Positions 9,373-18,200 of a stretch of 48,831 nt of DNA are shown here, in pieces (the first letter of the stretch is position 1; every line of letters begins with the position of its first letter). Source of the stretch: an uncultured Bacteroidaceae bacterium (GTDB lineage Bacteria; Bacteroidota; Bacteroidia; Bacteroidales; Bacteroidaceae); assembly GCA_905233465.1 (NCBI GenBank), contig CAJOEI010000013.1, forward strand, positions 37,571 to 86,401, in the 5' to 3' direction. The translations under genes were made by a program, and so were the position numbers. Under the pieces are notes generated by a model, which searched no databases, was not told the DNA's origin, and was given only the letters and a program-made list of their open reading frames with translations.

Positions 9373-9915
9373 TCACACCGTCAATTTGTACACAAACAAC
9401 AGCAGGCGGCGCACAGGCAACAGGCGGCGCCACAAGCGGATGCGCCGACGCAGCGCAGGGTCGGAAGCCAGAAGTTCGTGCCCGCCAGGACGGATGTATT
9501 TCTCCACCACGCCACACACATCGGTCACACGACACGCTTCGGTGCCGCGGATGTTGCCGTCACCCATCAGCGTTAGCTCGTCGCCCTGACGCCGTATGAT
9601 GCGATGCAGCACGAAATGGCCTGGAGCTATCTCAGCCAGCACAGCGTCGCCAACAGCCAGATCTGTCCACGGTGCCAGCAACACACGGTCGCGCAAATGC
9701 TCGAGGAAAGGACGCATGCTGTAGCCTTTGACGGAGATGATGGCTCGCTCTCCGCGCGCCACAGCCTCACACACCAGCGGCAACAGCTTGTCGTTGGGCA
9801 GCTCTAACCGCGGCATGCCAGTCGTCTCGTTGTCGGCATAACGGCGCTGTTGCCGACGACGCAGGGGCGTAGCCAGCAGACGCGAGCACTTGATGATTAG
9901 GGACTTCAGCGTCAT
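9373..9915 (-). CDS. S24/S26 peptidase-like protein (signal-peptidase fold, lysine missing)
   Basis: 180 residues from the ATG at 9915, which overlaps the upstream stop (ATGA); longer in-frame extensions lie inside the HPr-kinase-like gene. Residues about 57-135 form an S24/S26 fold: SVKGYSMRPFL places the likely nucleophile at Ser66, GDAVLAEIAPGHFVLHRIIRR is the second strand pair, and GDGN follows. The usual general-base lysine seems to be replaced by the His-Arg of VLHRI, so the active site is atypical. There is no convincing N-terminal membrane anchor; the C-terminus has a basic and hydrophobic helix (LWRRLLPVRRLLLFVYKL) that could touch the membrane. Likely partner: the neighbouring kinase-like and PqqD-like proteins. 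Confidence 0.75.
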   Translation of the reverse strand: MTLKSLIIKCSRLLATPLRRRQQRRYADNETTGMPRLELPNDKLLPLVCEAVARGERAIISVKGYSMRPFLEHLRDRVLLAPWTDLAVGDAVLAEIAPGHFVLHRIIRRQGDELTLMGDGNIRGTEACRVTDVCGVVEKYIRPGGHELLASDPALRRRIRLWRRLLPVRRLLLFVYKLTV

Positions 9916-10829
9916 GACGGAGTTTGTTCCGGACTTTTCTTCACAGCAATTGTGGAATAGCTCAGCTGTGCAGCGGCCTCGTCGGGCAGACAGCCCAGCC
10001 AGTATACGGGCACGATGCCAATGAGACGTGCGATGCACCCAGAGATACCGTTGTAGACGCGACGATCCCACTTCATCGAGCTCACGGCAGGCAACAACGC
10101 AGCAAAAGCCTCAACAGGCGAGAAGCGACGCATCTCGTTGTACGGGCGCTGCTCGATGCGAGTGATGGCACCGATGGGTGCACTGATATTGCGATAGCAA
10201 GGCGTCTTGCCGCTCCACGGTGAACCATAGATGCGTGCCTCGTCACCAATGATACGCACCACGGGATTGTCGTCGTTCATCAAGTCGGAACCTGGTATGT
10301 GTTTGTACCACAGATGTGTATGGGTGCTCTTGCCTGTGCCGCTGGGTGCGGTGAAGAGGTAGCCATAGCCCGCGTTGCGAATCACCGAGGCGTGGACGAG
10401 CAGCGTCTGTTGTGTGGCAGCAGCAAAGGCAAAGGCCATCATCAGCGCATTGTTGAGCCCGAACTGCTGACGATGCAGGTCATGAGAAGTCAGCGTGGCA
10501 CGGCAATGGCGGAAGTCGTCGTGCGCCTCCATGCTGCAACTCAGCCCACCACCGAAGACATCGGGCAAGCTGATCTCGAAAGCATAGCCCCCGTCACTGG
10601 TGGCATAGACTCCGTGGTTGGCACCACCGCAGTCAAACTGGCCTATCTCGTCCTGCTGGGAGAAGTCCGGCGCCGGCCCTTCACTCACGTCCATGCTGAA
10701 AAGCAGTTCACCCTCCTCATCGCTTACGAAAGGCGAGAAGGAGGGTATCAATTGTGTTGTATCAAGTTGATCCTGAGTGCAAACCACCTCAAAAAGATGG
10801 CCCGCAACCTTATAGCGGTTGTGCTTCAT
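9912..10829 (-). CDS. HPr kinase/phosphorylase-like P-loop protein
   Basis: 305 residues. Walker A motif APSGTGKST (residues 161-169) follows LLVHASVI with His146, and NDDNPVV (about 185-191) and GSPWSGK (202-208) match the HprK/PEP-carboxykinase-like fold. The N-terminal 120 residues are unlike the classical HprK N-domain. Related stand-alone HprK-like proteins accompany PqqD-like proteins in RiPP clusters, where some phosphorylate a peptide or remodel it; that role is an inference here. It starts directly after the stop of the upstream gene and overlaps the S26-like gene by 4 bp, so the three are translationally coupled. Confidence 0.8.
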   Translation of the reverse strand: MKHNRYKVAGHLFEVVCTQDQLDTTQLIPSFSPFVSDEEGELLFSMDVSEGPAPDFSQQDEIGQFDCGGANHGVYATSDGGYAFEISLPDVFGGGLSCSMEAHDDFRHCRATLTSHDLHRQQFGLNNALMMAFAFAAATQQTLLVHASVIRNAGYGYLFTAPSGTGKSTHTHLWYKHIPGSDLMNDDNPVVRIIGDEARIYGSPWSGKTPCYRNISAPIGAITRIEQRPYNEMRRFSPVEAFAALLPAVSSMKWDRRVYNGISGCIARLIGIVPVYWLGCLPDEAAAQLSYSTIAVKKSPEQTPS

Positions 10830-11318
10830 TTACTTCTTCTTTTTCGGTGGAGGCGGCGGCACAGAGCCTTTGGGTTTAGGTGCCGCGGCCGTGGTGTCCT
10901 CTTCCATAATGATAGGCCTGTATTCCTCGGCCTTGAAACGGAAACGGTCTGCAGATAGCGGCAGCAGGCGTATGCCCTCGGCCTTCTGGTAGCGCTTCCG
11001 AACACGGTTGTAGGCTCGCTGCAGCTTGCGTTGACTGGTGTTGAAGAACACAGTGCATGTGGAGTTGTGACGTCCTTCCTCAAGCTCGACGTGGTACTGC
11101 AGCTGCAAGCTATAGAGCGAGCGGTCGACGAGCAGCCCATGCGGGTCAAGCCATGCGCTGTCGATGCGCTGCACCGTGGTCTGGTAGGCTGTGGAATCCA
11201 GCAGCGAGGCCGCAAAGCCGAACATATACACAGGCTTCATCACGGGCTCCTTCTTGGTGCGTGCCGATGCTGTCACGGCCAGCAGCGCTGCCAACAGTAT
11301 GATAATGAACTTCTTCAT
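10830..11318 (-). CDS. Secreted protein of unknown function
   Basis: 162 residues. A clear signal peptide (MKKFIIILLAALLAVTASA) is followed by a single alpha/beta-looking domain and a basic, proline-rich tail (PPPPPKKKK). The middle contains MKPVYMFGFAASLLDSTAYQT and HNSTCTVFFNTSQRKLQRAYNRVRKRY. I do not recognise the family; it looks like a Bacteroidales-specific periplasmic protein. It sits 8 bp downstream of rpoD and directly abuts the HPr-kinase-like gene, so it belongs to the same transcript. Confidence 0.7.
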   Translation of the reverse strand: MKKFIIILLAALLAVTASARTKKEPVMKPVYMFGFAASLLDSTAYQTTVQRIDSAWLDPHGLLVDRSLYSLQLQYHVELEEGRHNSTCTVFFNTSQRKLQRAYNRVRKRYQKAEGIRLLPLSADRFRFKAEEYRPIIMEEDTTAAAPKPKGSVPPPPPKKKK

Positions 11319-11326
11319 GCCGGCAG

Positions 11327-12187
11327 TTAGCCCAGATAGCCTTTAAGGATTTTGCTCTTCGAGTTGTTGCGCAGGCGACGTATGGCCTTCTCCTTGATTT
11401 GACGCACACGTTCTCGAGTGAGGTTGAAACGGTCGCCTATCTCCTCCAGCGTCATCTCCTGATGATTGATGCCGAAGAACATCTCGACAATCTGCTTCTC
11501 GCGGTCGCTGAGCGTAGACAGTGCGCGGTCAATCTCGCGCGAAAGGCTCTCGTTGACCAGACTCTTGTCCGCCATGGGGCTGTCGTCGTTGACGATGACG
11601 TCCAGCAGAGTGTTGTCTTCGCCTTCGACAAACGGAGCATCCACCGAGATATGTCGGCCACTGACCTTCAACGTATCCGAGATCTTGTCCACAGGAATGT
11701 CCAGCTCCTCGGCCAGCTCGTCGGGACTGGGACGGCGCTCGTTCTCCTGTTCAAACTTGGACAGGGCCTTCGAGATCTTGTTTAACGAGCCCACCTGATT
11801 CAGCGGCAGACGCACAATACGGCTTTGCTCAGCCAGAGCCTGGAGTATGCTCTGTCGTATCCACCACACGGCATATGATATGAACTTGAAGCCACGCGTC
11901 TCGTCAAACTTTTCGGCAGCCTTGATAAGTCCGAGGTTACCTTCATTGATGAGGTCGGGCAGCGACAAGCCCTGGTTCTGATACTGCTTGGCCACACTGA
12001 CCACGAAACGCAGATTGGCACGTGTGAGTTTCTCCAGTGCAGCACGGTCGCCCTTGCGTATGCGCTGTGCCAGCTCAACCTCCTCCTCCACTGTGATGAG
12101 GTCCTCACGGCCTATTTCCTGAAGATACTTGTCTAACGACGCACTCTCGCGGTTGGTGATGCTTTTGGTAATCTTTAGCTGTCTCAT
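11327..12187 (-). CDS. rpoD: Primary sigma factor, sigma-70 family
   Basis: 286 residues from the ATG at 12187; a longer frame to 12226 starts upstream of the promoter's -7 box and is rejected. Region 1.2 ([12 protein letters not shown]), region 2 ([48 protein letters not shown]), region 3 and region 4 ([27 protein letters not shown]) are complete. Region 1.1 is absent and the protein is short, as in the Bacteroidetes primary sigma that reads the -33/-7 promoters seen across this window. It heads an operon of five minus-strand genes with gaps of 8 bp or less until the pqqD-like gene. Confidence 0.95.
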   Translation of the reverse strand: MRQLKITKSITNRESASLDKYLQEIGREDLITVEEEVELAQRIRKGDRAALEKLTRANLRFVVSVAKQYQNQGLSLPDLINEGNLGLIKAAEKFDETRGFKFISYAVWWIRQSILQALAEQSRIVRLPLNQVGSLNKISKALSKFEQENERRPSPDELAEELDIPVDKISDTLKVSGRHISVDAPFVEGEDNTLLDVIVNDDSPMADKSLVNESLSREIDRALSTLSDREKQIVEMFFGINHQEMTLEEIGDRFNLTRERVRQIKEKAIRRLRNNSKSKILKGYLG

Positions 12188-12215
12188 GTGCGGAATATAT
12201 GTAAAAAAAATCGTG

Positions 12216-12223
12216 CAAAAGTA
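12216..12223 (-). promoter_or_regulatory. -7 box for the rpoD operon
   Basis: CAAAAGTA on the plus strand is TACTTTTG on the minus strand, a perfect TAnnTTTG. It lies 29 bp upstream of the rpoD ATG, giving a short leader. Confidence 0.65.
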
Positions 12224-12268
12224 CACTAAATATAGTTCGCGCGCAAAAAAAATTCTAACTTTTGAATG

Positions 12269-12317
12269 AAAAAATCATCCACGGACACAAAGTTTTCACT
12301 TTCTTGGCGTCCGTGGA
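12269..12317 (-). terminator. Rho-independent terminator of degP
   Basis: On the minus strand a 9-bp stem tccacggac / gtccgtgga is followed by a run of Ts (tgattttttc). It lies between the degP stop and the rpoD promoter. Confidence 0.75.
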
Positions 12318-12354
12318 CAATTCGTGTCGCTTTGGCCTGCTTTTTGCAAGAGGC

Positions 12355-13887
12355 CTATTTCTTGTCGTTAAGGTCGATGGCGGTGGCCACGCGGCGACCG
12401 CTCTGCGTCACGGCACGTATCCACAGAGTGCGCTCGCTCGACTGGTTGGCGGCCTTCACTGCCTCCTCGAAGTCTTCCACGGCACGCATCTCGCGGTCGT
12501 TGACCTGCAGCAGAATCATGCCCTTGGTGATGCCGGCTTCCTGCATCTTGCCCTTCTTCAGAGCCGTGACCTCAAGACCGTAGCTCAGCGCCAGTTCGCG
12601 CTTGGCCTCGTCACTCAGCGGCTTGAGCTGTGCTCCAAAGAGGTCGATGTCCACTTCCTCCATCACCTCGGTCCCGCCCTGTGCGTTGCGCAGCGTAGCG
12701 GTCTCGGTGCGAGTCTTCTTGTTGCGTACGAAAGTCACCTTCACCTGCTCGCCAGGACGACGCTGTGAGAGTGCTTCCTGCAGCTCGGCCATCTTGGTCA
12801 CCTCCTTGCCGTCGATGGCAGTGATGACGTCGCCTTTCTGCAGACCCAGCTCGGCAGCTGTGGACTTAGCCTCGACGTCGTCAATGTACACGCCCTGCTG
12901 CACACCCAGGTCAACCTCTTTATCCTTGGCCTTCTCGCTGTCGATGTAGTTGGTCACGTCCATGCCGCGCACACCGAGGATAGCACGCTGCACGATGCCG
13001 AACTCCTTGAGGTCGGCCACAACCTTGTTCATGATGGTCGTGGGTATGGCAAAACCGTAACCACTGTACGAACCCGTCTGGCTGTAAAGCATGGCGTTGA
13101 TGCCCACAAGCTCGCCACGTTCGTTGACGAGTGCTCCGCCCGAGTTGCCGGCATTGATGGCGGCATCGGTCTGGATGAAGCTCTCCACGCCGTTGGCACC
13201 CAGCGAGCGTGCCTTGGCCGAGACGATGCCTGCCGTGACGGTCGACGTGAGGTTGAACGGATTGCCCACAGCCAGCACCCACTCGCCGATGCGCAGGTCA
13301 TCGCTGTTGCCGATGGTGATGGCCGGCAGGCCCTTGGCCTCGACCTTGACCAGTGCCAGGTCAGTAGTCTCGTCCAGACCGATGATGCGACCCTTGTACT
13401 CCGTGTTGTCATTGAGCTTCACCAGAATCTCGTCGGCACCTGCCACGACATGGTTGTTGGTCACGATATAGCCGTCCGCCGAGATGATGACGCCCGAACC
13501 GGCACCCTGACGCTTGGGCTGCGTCTCCACCTCCTGCTGGCGTCGCTGTCCGCGGTTGCCGTAGCCGAAGAACTCGCCGAAGAAGTCCTCAAAGGGGTCG
13601 CGCACGGTGACCATCTGACGCTTGGCATTCTGTGTCACCTTGATATACACCACGCTGTTCACGCTACGCTCGGCGGCCGTTGTCAGGTCTACAAGGCCAG
13701 CCACTGCAGCAGCCGGAGCTGCATTGGGCATCGTCATGGCAGCAGGCTGTGTGCCAAAGGGTGACGACGGATCCGCATCAACTGCGGCATAACGGTTCAT
13801 GGCGGGACGCATGGCGGCGCCCGTGAGGATGCTACTGCTCAGCACCAATGCTATGGCCCCGAGCCAATTCTTTGTCTTTTGTGTCAT
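12355..13887 (-). CDS. degP: DegP/HtrA-type periplasmic serine protease
   Basis: 510 residues. An N-terminal hydrophobic segment (about 9-25) is the export signal or anchor. The trypsin-like domain has the triad His146 (TNNHVV), Asp176 (TTDLALVKV) and Ser249 (NAGNSGGALVN). Two PDZ domains follow: the first around GVQQGVYIDDVEAKSTAAELGLQKGDVITAIDG, the second around ITKGMILLQVNDREM. DegP proteins degrade and refold misfolded envelope proteins under stress. It has its own promoter (13982-13989) and terminator. Confidence 0.95.
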   Translation of the reverse strand: MTQKTKNWLGAIALVLSSSILTGAAMRPAMNRYAAVDADPSSPFGTQPAAMTMPNAAPAAAVAGLVDLTTAAERSVNSVVYIKVTQNAKRQMVTVRDPFEDFFGEFFGYGNRGQRRQQEVETQPKRQGAGSGVIISADGYIVTNNHVVAGADEILVKLNDNTEYKGRIIGLDETTDLALVKVEAKGLPAITIGNSDDLRIGEWVLAVGNPFNLTSTVTAGIVSAKARSLGANGVESFIQTDAAINAGNSGGALVNERGELVGINAMLYSQTGSYSGYGFAIPTTIMNKVVADLKEFGIVQRAILGVRGMDVTNYIDSEKAKDKEVDLGVQQGVYIDDVEAKSTAAELGLQKGDVITAIDGKEVTKMAELQEALSQRRPGEQVKVTFVRNKKTRTETATLRNAQGGTEVMEEVDIDLFGAQLKPLSDEAKRELALSYGLEVTALKKGKMQEAGITKGMILLQVNDREMRAVEDFEEAVKAANQSSERTLWIRAVTQSGRRVATAIDLNDKK

Positions 13888-13981
13888 GTTGTTTTCTTTT
13901 TCTTATTATTTCGATAAGCTATGGTTCACTCCAAATAGAGATTATTCCCGTTCGCGAATATCAACTTCAGTCAATCGGATG

Positions 13982-13989
13982 CAAAAGTA
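13982..13989 (-). promoter_or_regulatory. -7 box for degP
   Basis: CAAAAGTA (TACTTTTG on the minus strand) with a CAA (TTG on the minus strand) at 14010-14012 as a -33 element at about 20 bp spacing. It implies a leader of about 85-90 nt. The remaining 13990-14129 is AT-rich and shows nothing else recognisable. Confidence 0.6.
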
Positions 13990-14129
13990 GTGCAAAAGTT
14001 TATTCCATGCAATCATTTTGTCAGCGTTTTTCCTTTCTTTTAACACCTTGTGCCCGTTACTTAACAGCGGTTAAGCACCCGGACTGACATTTTTACATTT
14101 CTTTTTTTGGCTGTTCCGACATTTTGGCG

Positions 14130-14137
14130 TACATTTG
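14130..14137 (+). promoter_or_regulatory. -7 box for the RNase P RNA gene
   Basis: TACATTTG is a perfect TAnnTTTG match with TTTGG ending at 14110, a spacing of 19 bp. Transcription would start close to 14143, exactly where the RNA's 5' strand begins. Confidence 0.75.
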
Positions 14138-14142
14138 CCCCG

Positions 14143-14597
14143 CCGAATGCAGCGGGACGGCCTGCCGCTGGCGCGCTCTGGCTGCGTCAGAGGAAAGTCC
14201 GGGCAACACAGGGCACTCCGCTACCTAACCGATAGTAGCCCGCGAGGGTTAGCACGTGCAGAAGAGAACAACCGCCGATGGCCCCGGGGCTCAGGCAAGG
14301 GTGAGAAGGTGGGGTAAGAGCCCACCAGACGCATGGCGACATGCGTGCTGTGCACACCGGAGGTTGAAAGTTCGCGTATACCGGCAACGCCCGCCGTGGC
14401 AGCAGGCCCCGTCATGGGGAACCGCAGCCGGCAGGAGAGAGGGCGGCCCGTCCGAGCCGGAGGGTAGAACGATAGGATCCGTGCGCACATCGTGCCGCGC
14501 GGCAGCAGGCGTGGCGCGAGCCACGTCGTAGATAAATGACAGGCACCCGCCTCGTGCGGGCACAGAACCCGGCTTACAGGCCCGCTGCATTCGGCTT
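14143..14597 (+). ncRNA. rnpB: RNase P RNA, bacterial type A
   Basis: The catalytic RNA that matures tRNA 5' ends. The universally conserved GAGGAAAGTCCGGGC lies at 14190-14204 and the matching 3' block CAGAACCCGGCTTACAG at about 14563-14579. The 5' end ccgaatgcagcggg pairs with cccgctgcattcgg at 14581-14594 to form the P1 helix, which sets both ends. Intervening sequence is GC-rich with many hairpins, and open frames across it on either strand are spurious. Its own promoter lies immediately upstream. Confidence 0.95.
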
Positions 14598-14658
14598 TAT
14601 ACAGCCATACATCAAGTAAGTCCTGACGACAGCATATATTCTTAACACCATTTCATCC

Positions 14659-15090
14659 ATGACCATAGCAGTAGACTTTGACGGCACCATAGTGCGTCAC
14701 CGCTATCCTGACATCGGCGAAGAGATACCCTTCGCCGTCGAGACCCTGAAATTGCTCCAGCAGGACCGCCACCGCCTCATATTGTGGAGCGTGCGCGAGG
14801 GCCAGCTCCTCGACGACGCCGTGGAGTGGTGCCGCAAGCGCGGTCTGGAGTTCTATGCCATCAACCGCGACTACCCCGAGGAGGATATCACGCGCAACGA
14901 GAACTTCACCCGCAAGCTGAAGGTGGACATGTGGATAGACGACCGCAACGTTGGCGGACTGCCAGACTGGGGCACAATCTACCGCATCATCACCGAGCAC
15001 AAGACTCTGGAACAAATTCTCACCGACGAAGGGCGTGAAGAGGCCTATGCCTACCGCCCCAAGCGCCGCTGGTGGCAGATTTTCGGTTAA
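14659..15090 (+). CDS. Small HAD-like hydrolase (BT0820-like)
   Basis: 143 residues. The N-terminus has the HAD nucleophile motif VDFDGTIV (Asp6 and Asp8), a later LILWSVREGQ segment (motif II position) and MWIDDRNVGG (motif IV). The protein has only a minimal cap, as in the Bacteroidales family typified by BT0820, whose substrate is unknown. It ends in a Trp-rich basic tail (RRWWQIFG). It lies directly downstream of the RNase P RNA with no separate promoter seen. Confidence 0.8.
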   Translation: MTIAVDFDGTIVRHRYPDIGEEIPFAVETLKLLQQDRHRLILWSVREGQLLDDAVEWCRKRGLEFYAINRDYPEEDITRNENFTRKLKVDMWIDDRNVGGLPDWGTIYRIITEHKTLEQILTDEGREEAYAYRPKRRWWQIFG

Positions 15091-15150
15091 AAAACCTTAA
15101 CAGCTTTAATTCCGTTTACATTATCTACGCGCGTATTGGCCTTTTTAAGT

Positions 15151-15158
15151 TATCTTTG
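15151..15158 (+). promoter_or_regulatory. -7 box for the first giant secreted protein (TATCTTTG)
   Basis: A perfect TAnnTTTG match with TTGG starting about 15 bp upstream. The leader of about 90 nt is A-rich and has no Shine-Dalgarno, typical of strongly expressed Bacteroidetes genes. Confidence 0.65.
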
Positions 15159-15256
15159 CGCGGAAAATATGGTATATGCTACCCTATTTGGAACTCAGTA
15201 AACAACCCAAATAACCAACATTTATTATTAACCAATTAACAAAATCCAAAAGTAAC

Positions 15257-18200
15257 ATGAAACAGCGTTTACTTTCTGTTCTGGCTTTTGCCTCCCTGAC
15301 AATGGCAGGCATGGCTCAGACTTGGACCGAGCCCGTGGCTCCCACAGCTCCAGCCGATGGTACACCCGTGGAATGGGTGGCTGACGGAGAGACATCCTAC
15401 TACATCAAGAACGTGGGATGCGGACAGTATCTGATGGGTGCCAACAGCTGGGCTACCCAGATCAGTGTGAGCTCCGACGGAGCACCCCTGATGAAGGTCG
15501 TCATCGAGGAATGCGGCGACGACACCTATCCCGATGCCGTAAAGATTAAGGTCAACGGCACCTTTAGGTTCTATGGCGGCAATGGTTATGAAGGCGGCCG
15601 CGACGTGGGCAACTGCTATCTCTTCCGCGACGGCGAGGAGAGCGGTTTCGTTGACCACAATGCACAGGCCTGCTGGTATTGGAACATCATTCCTTCCAGC
15701 AACGATGGCAACTACTACATCCAGTCTGCTCCCACCATGGGCGGCTTCAACAACGACGGCGACCAGTATGTCGTGGCTCAGGGCCCAGGTCAGGCCTGTC
15801 TGATGAACGGCAGCAACAACGACGCTATGTCTGAGTGGCAGTTCATCAACTCCGAGGGCGTTGACCTCAATGCACTGGAGAAGTACAGCGCTGACATGAA
15901 GGCCTACGAGGCTCGCGTGAAGCTCTACAACCTCTATCTCGATGCTGTGAAGTATGGTGCTAACACCGACGCAGCTGGTGTTGTCTACAACAACTCTGCT
16001 GCTACAGCTGAAGAGATCGACGCTGCTCGCGTTGAGCTGCTCGCGCTGATGCCCGCCGCTGTGATTGCTTACGCAACAGCCAACGGCACAGCTGCCAATC
16101 CCGCCGAGATGCCTTATGTGCTCTACAATGCTGACTTCAGCGAGGGCAACATCAACGGTTGGATCATCGAGCGTCCCGAAGGCGCTAGCGGCAACTACCA
16201 GTATCAGGGTGCTTCCTACACCAGCCTGGATGAGCAGTACACCATCAAGGGCTTCATCGAGAGCTGGGTACCCGCTCCCAACCATCTCTCTGACGGCAAG
16301 ATCTATCAGAAGGTTGGCGGCCTGCCCAACGGTCACTACATCCTGGAGTGCGACGCCATGGCTCTGAACCAGACCGACGAGACCAATAATCCTGACGAAT
16401 ACGTTGATAAGGAAGACTACACCGGTGTGTATCTCTACTACAGCGACGGCACCATCACCATGCACGGCGATGCACTGGCCAGCGACCGCGAGTCGAAAGA
16501 GAACGAGGAAACAGGCGACTTCTACAACGTATGGCATCCGGCTCACTTCGTATATGAGTTCGACCTCAGCACCACATCCGACACCGTGATGATCGGTCTG
16601 ATGGCCGAGGCCACTAACCTCAACTGGATGGGTGCCGACAACTTCGTCCTGAAGTTCGCTGGCAGCCCCCAGAGCCTGCCCTCCTTCACCGCACTGCTGG
16701 GTGAAATCACCTCTTGCGAGAACTACCTTGCCACCGATCCTCTGGCACAGAATGCTGTTATCGACGCTCTGAAAGCTGCCATCCAAGAGGCTAAGGGCCT
16801 TACCGCCGGTGGTGCAGACGAGGCTAAGGACGCACAGTATCAGGCTGCCTTCACCAAGCTGGAGCAGGCACGTGCTGCTGTCGCTGCCAGCGTTGAGGCT
16901 TACGCCAAGATCGACGCTTTCCTTGTTAAGCTCTCTGCTGACGAAGCCAAGTACGCCAACAACGACGTATACCAGAAGCTCACCAACAAGATTGGCGAGT
17001 ATATCGATAAGCTGGAAGAGGGCAAGGACAACCGCACTCTCTCCACCGAAGAGATCAATGAGATCATCAACGGTTATGATGCAGCTATTGAGGCTCTCGT
17101 CAAGGAGATCTTCGCCGACATCGTGGCTGCCGGCCAGCCCCTCACCGAGGGCTTTGAAATCACAAGCATGTTCAGCGACATGAGCTATGCTTACGGCACC
17201 ACACAGACTGCATTTGCCAACGGCTATCCCGCTGAGAACCCCGTATGGATTCCTGTCGACGATGCTGGCAACCCCAAGGGTGAAGACAACTTCAAGACCA
17301 ACTACAGCACCGCTGAGGTTTGGAACAACCGTCCGTTCAACATCAACCGCGTGTTCACCAACCTGCCGAAGGGTAAGTACACCATCCAGACAATGGCATT
17401 CCACCGTGTTGAGGCTAACGACGCCAACTATCCCAACTATCTCGATGGTCTGTATGACTACGAGAACGAGGACTACGCTTACATCTATGCCAACGGTCGC
17501 AAGCAGGCTATCATCAACGTAGCTGAGATTGCTTCTACAGACGTGTCATATCCCAGCCCCGTCACCGTTGACGAGGAGCAGGGCCTGATGGTTCCCAACA
17601 ACCAGCAGTCCGCTTACCAGATCTTCACCGAGGAGCAGTATGCTGAACTCGCTGAGAAGTGCGTCGTTGAGGTCGCTGGTATCGTGGCCGAGGACGGCGG
17701 CTCACTGAGCGTGGGCGTTGTTGGTACAGACAACCTGCAGGGCAACCACTGGACCATCTGGTACGACTGGCGTCTGTTCTACTGGGGCGAGGATCCCTCT
17801 ATGCTGGGCGAAGCTATCCAGGATCTGATTGCTCAGGCCGAGGAGCTCGATGCATTCTATGCTAAGGACGCTCAGGCTAAGCTCGAGGCTGCCATCCAAG
17901 CTGGCCGCACAGCTATCGACAACGACGACACCGCTGCCAAGTCAGCTGCCATCGTACAGCTCAACGAGGCTATCAACTACGTTAAGCAGGGCGAAGTGCT
18001 CTACACCAAGATGAAGGAGCTGGCTGACAAGCGCGCCGCTTCCATCACTGAATTCGAAGAGAAGGGCTGGTCGTTCTCCAACACCACCGTTCCTACAGTC
18101 GTTGACCAGGTTGTTGCTATCGACATCGACCTCGATCCCGAGTCCGCAGCCGACACCAACGCTCAGATGGAAGAGTGGATTGCTACCATGACCGAAGGTT

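Noticed and set aside
9330..9373. Room for a RiPP precursor between the PqqD-like and peptidase-like genes
   Set aside because: Only 42 bp and no open frame of useful length; nothing suitable between 9012 and 9061 either.
14187..14590. Several open frames of 60-99 codons on both strands around 14.2-14.6 kb
   Set aside because: They lie entirely within the RNase P RNA gene.
15269..17404. Long open frame (711 codons) on the minus strand opposite the first giant gene
   Set aside because: It is antisense to a clear secreted protein with strong codon bias; such bias often leaves the opposite strand free of stops. Its translation has no domain and an odd composition.
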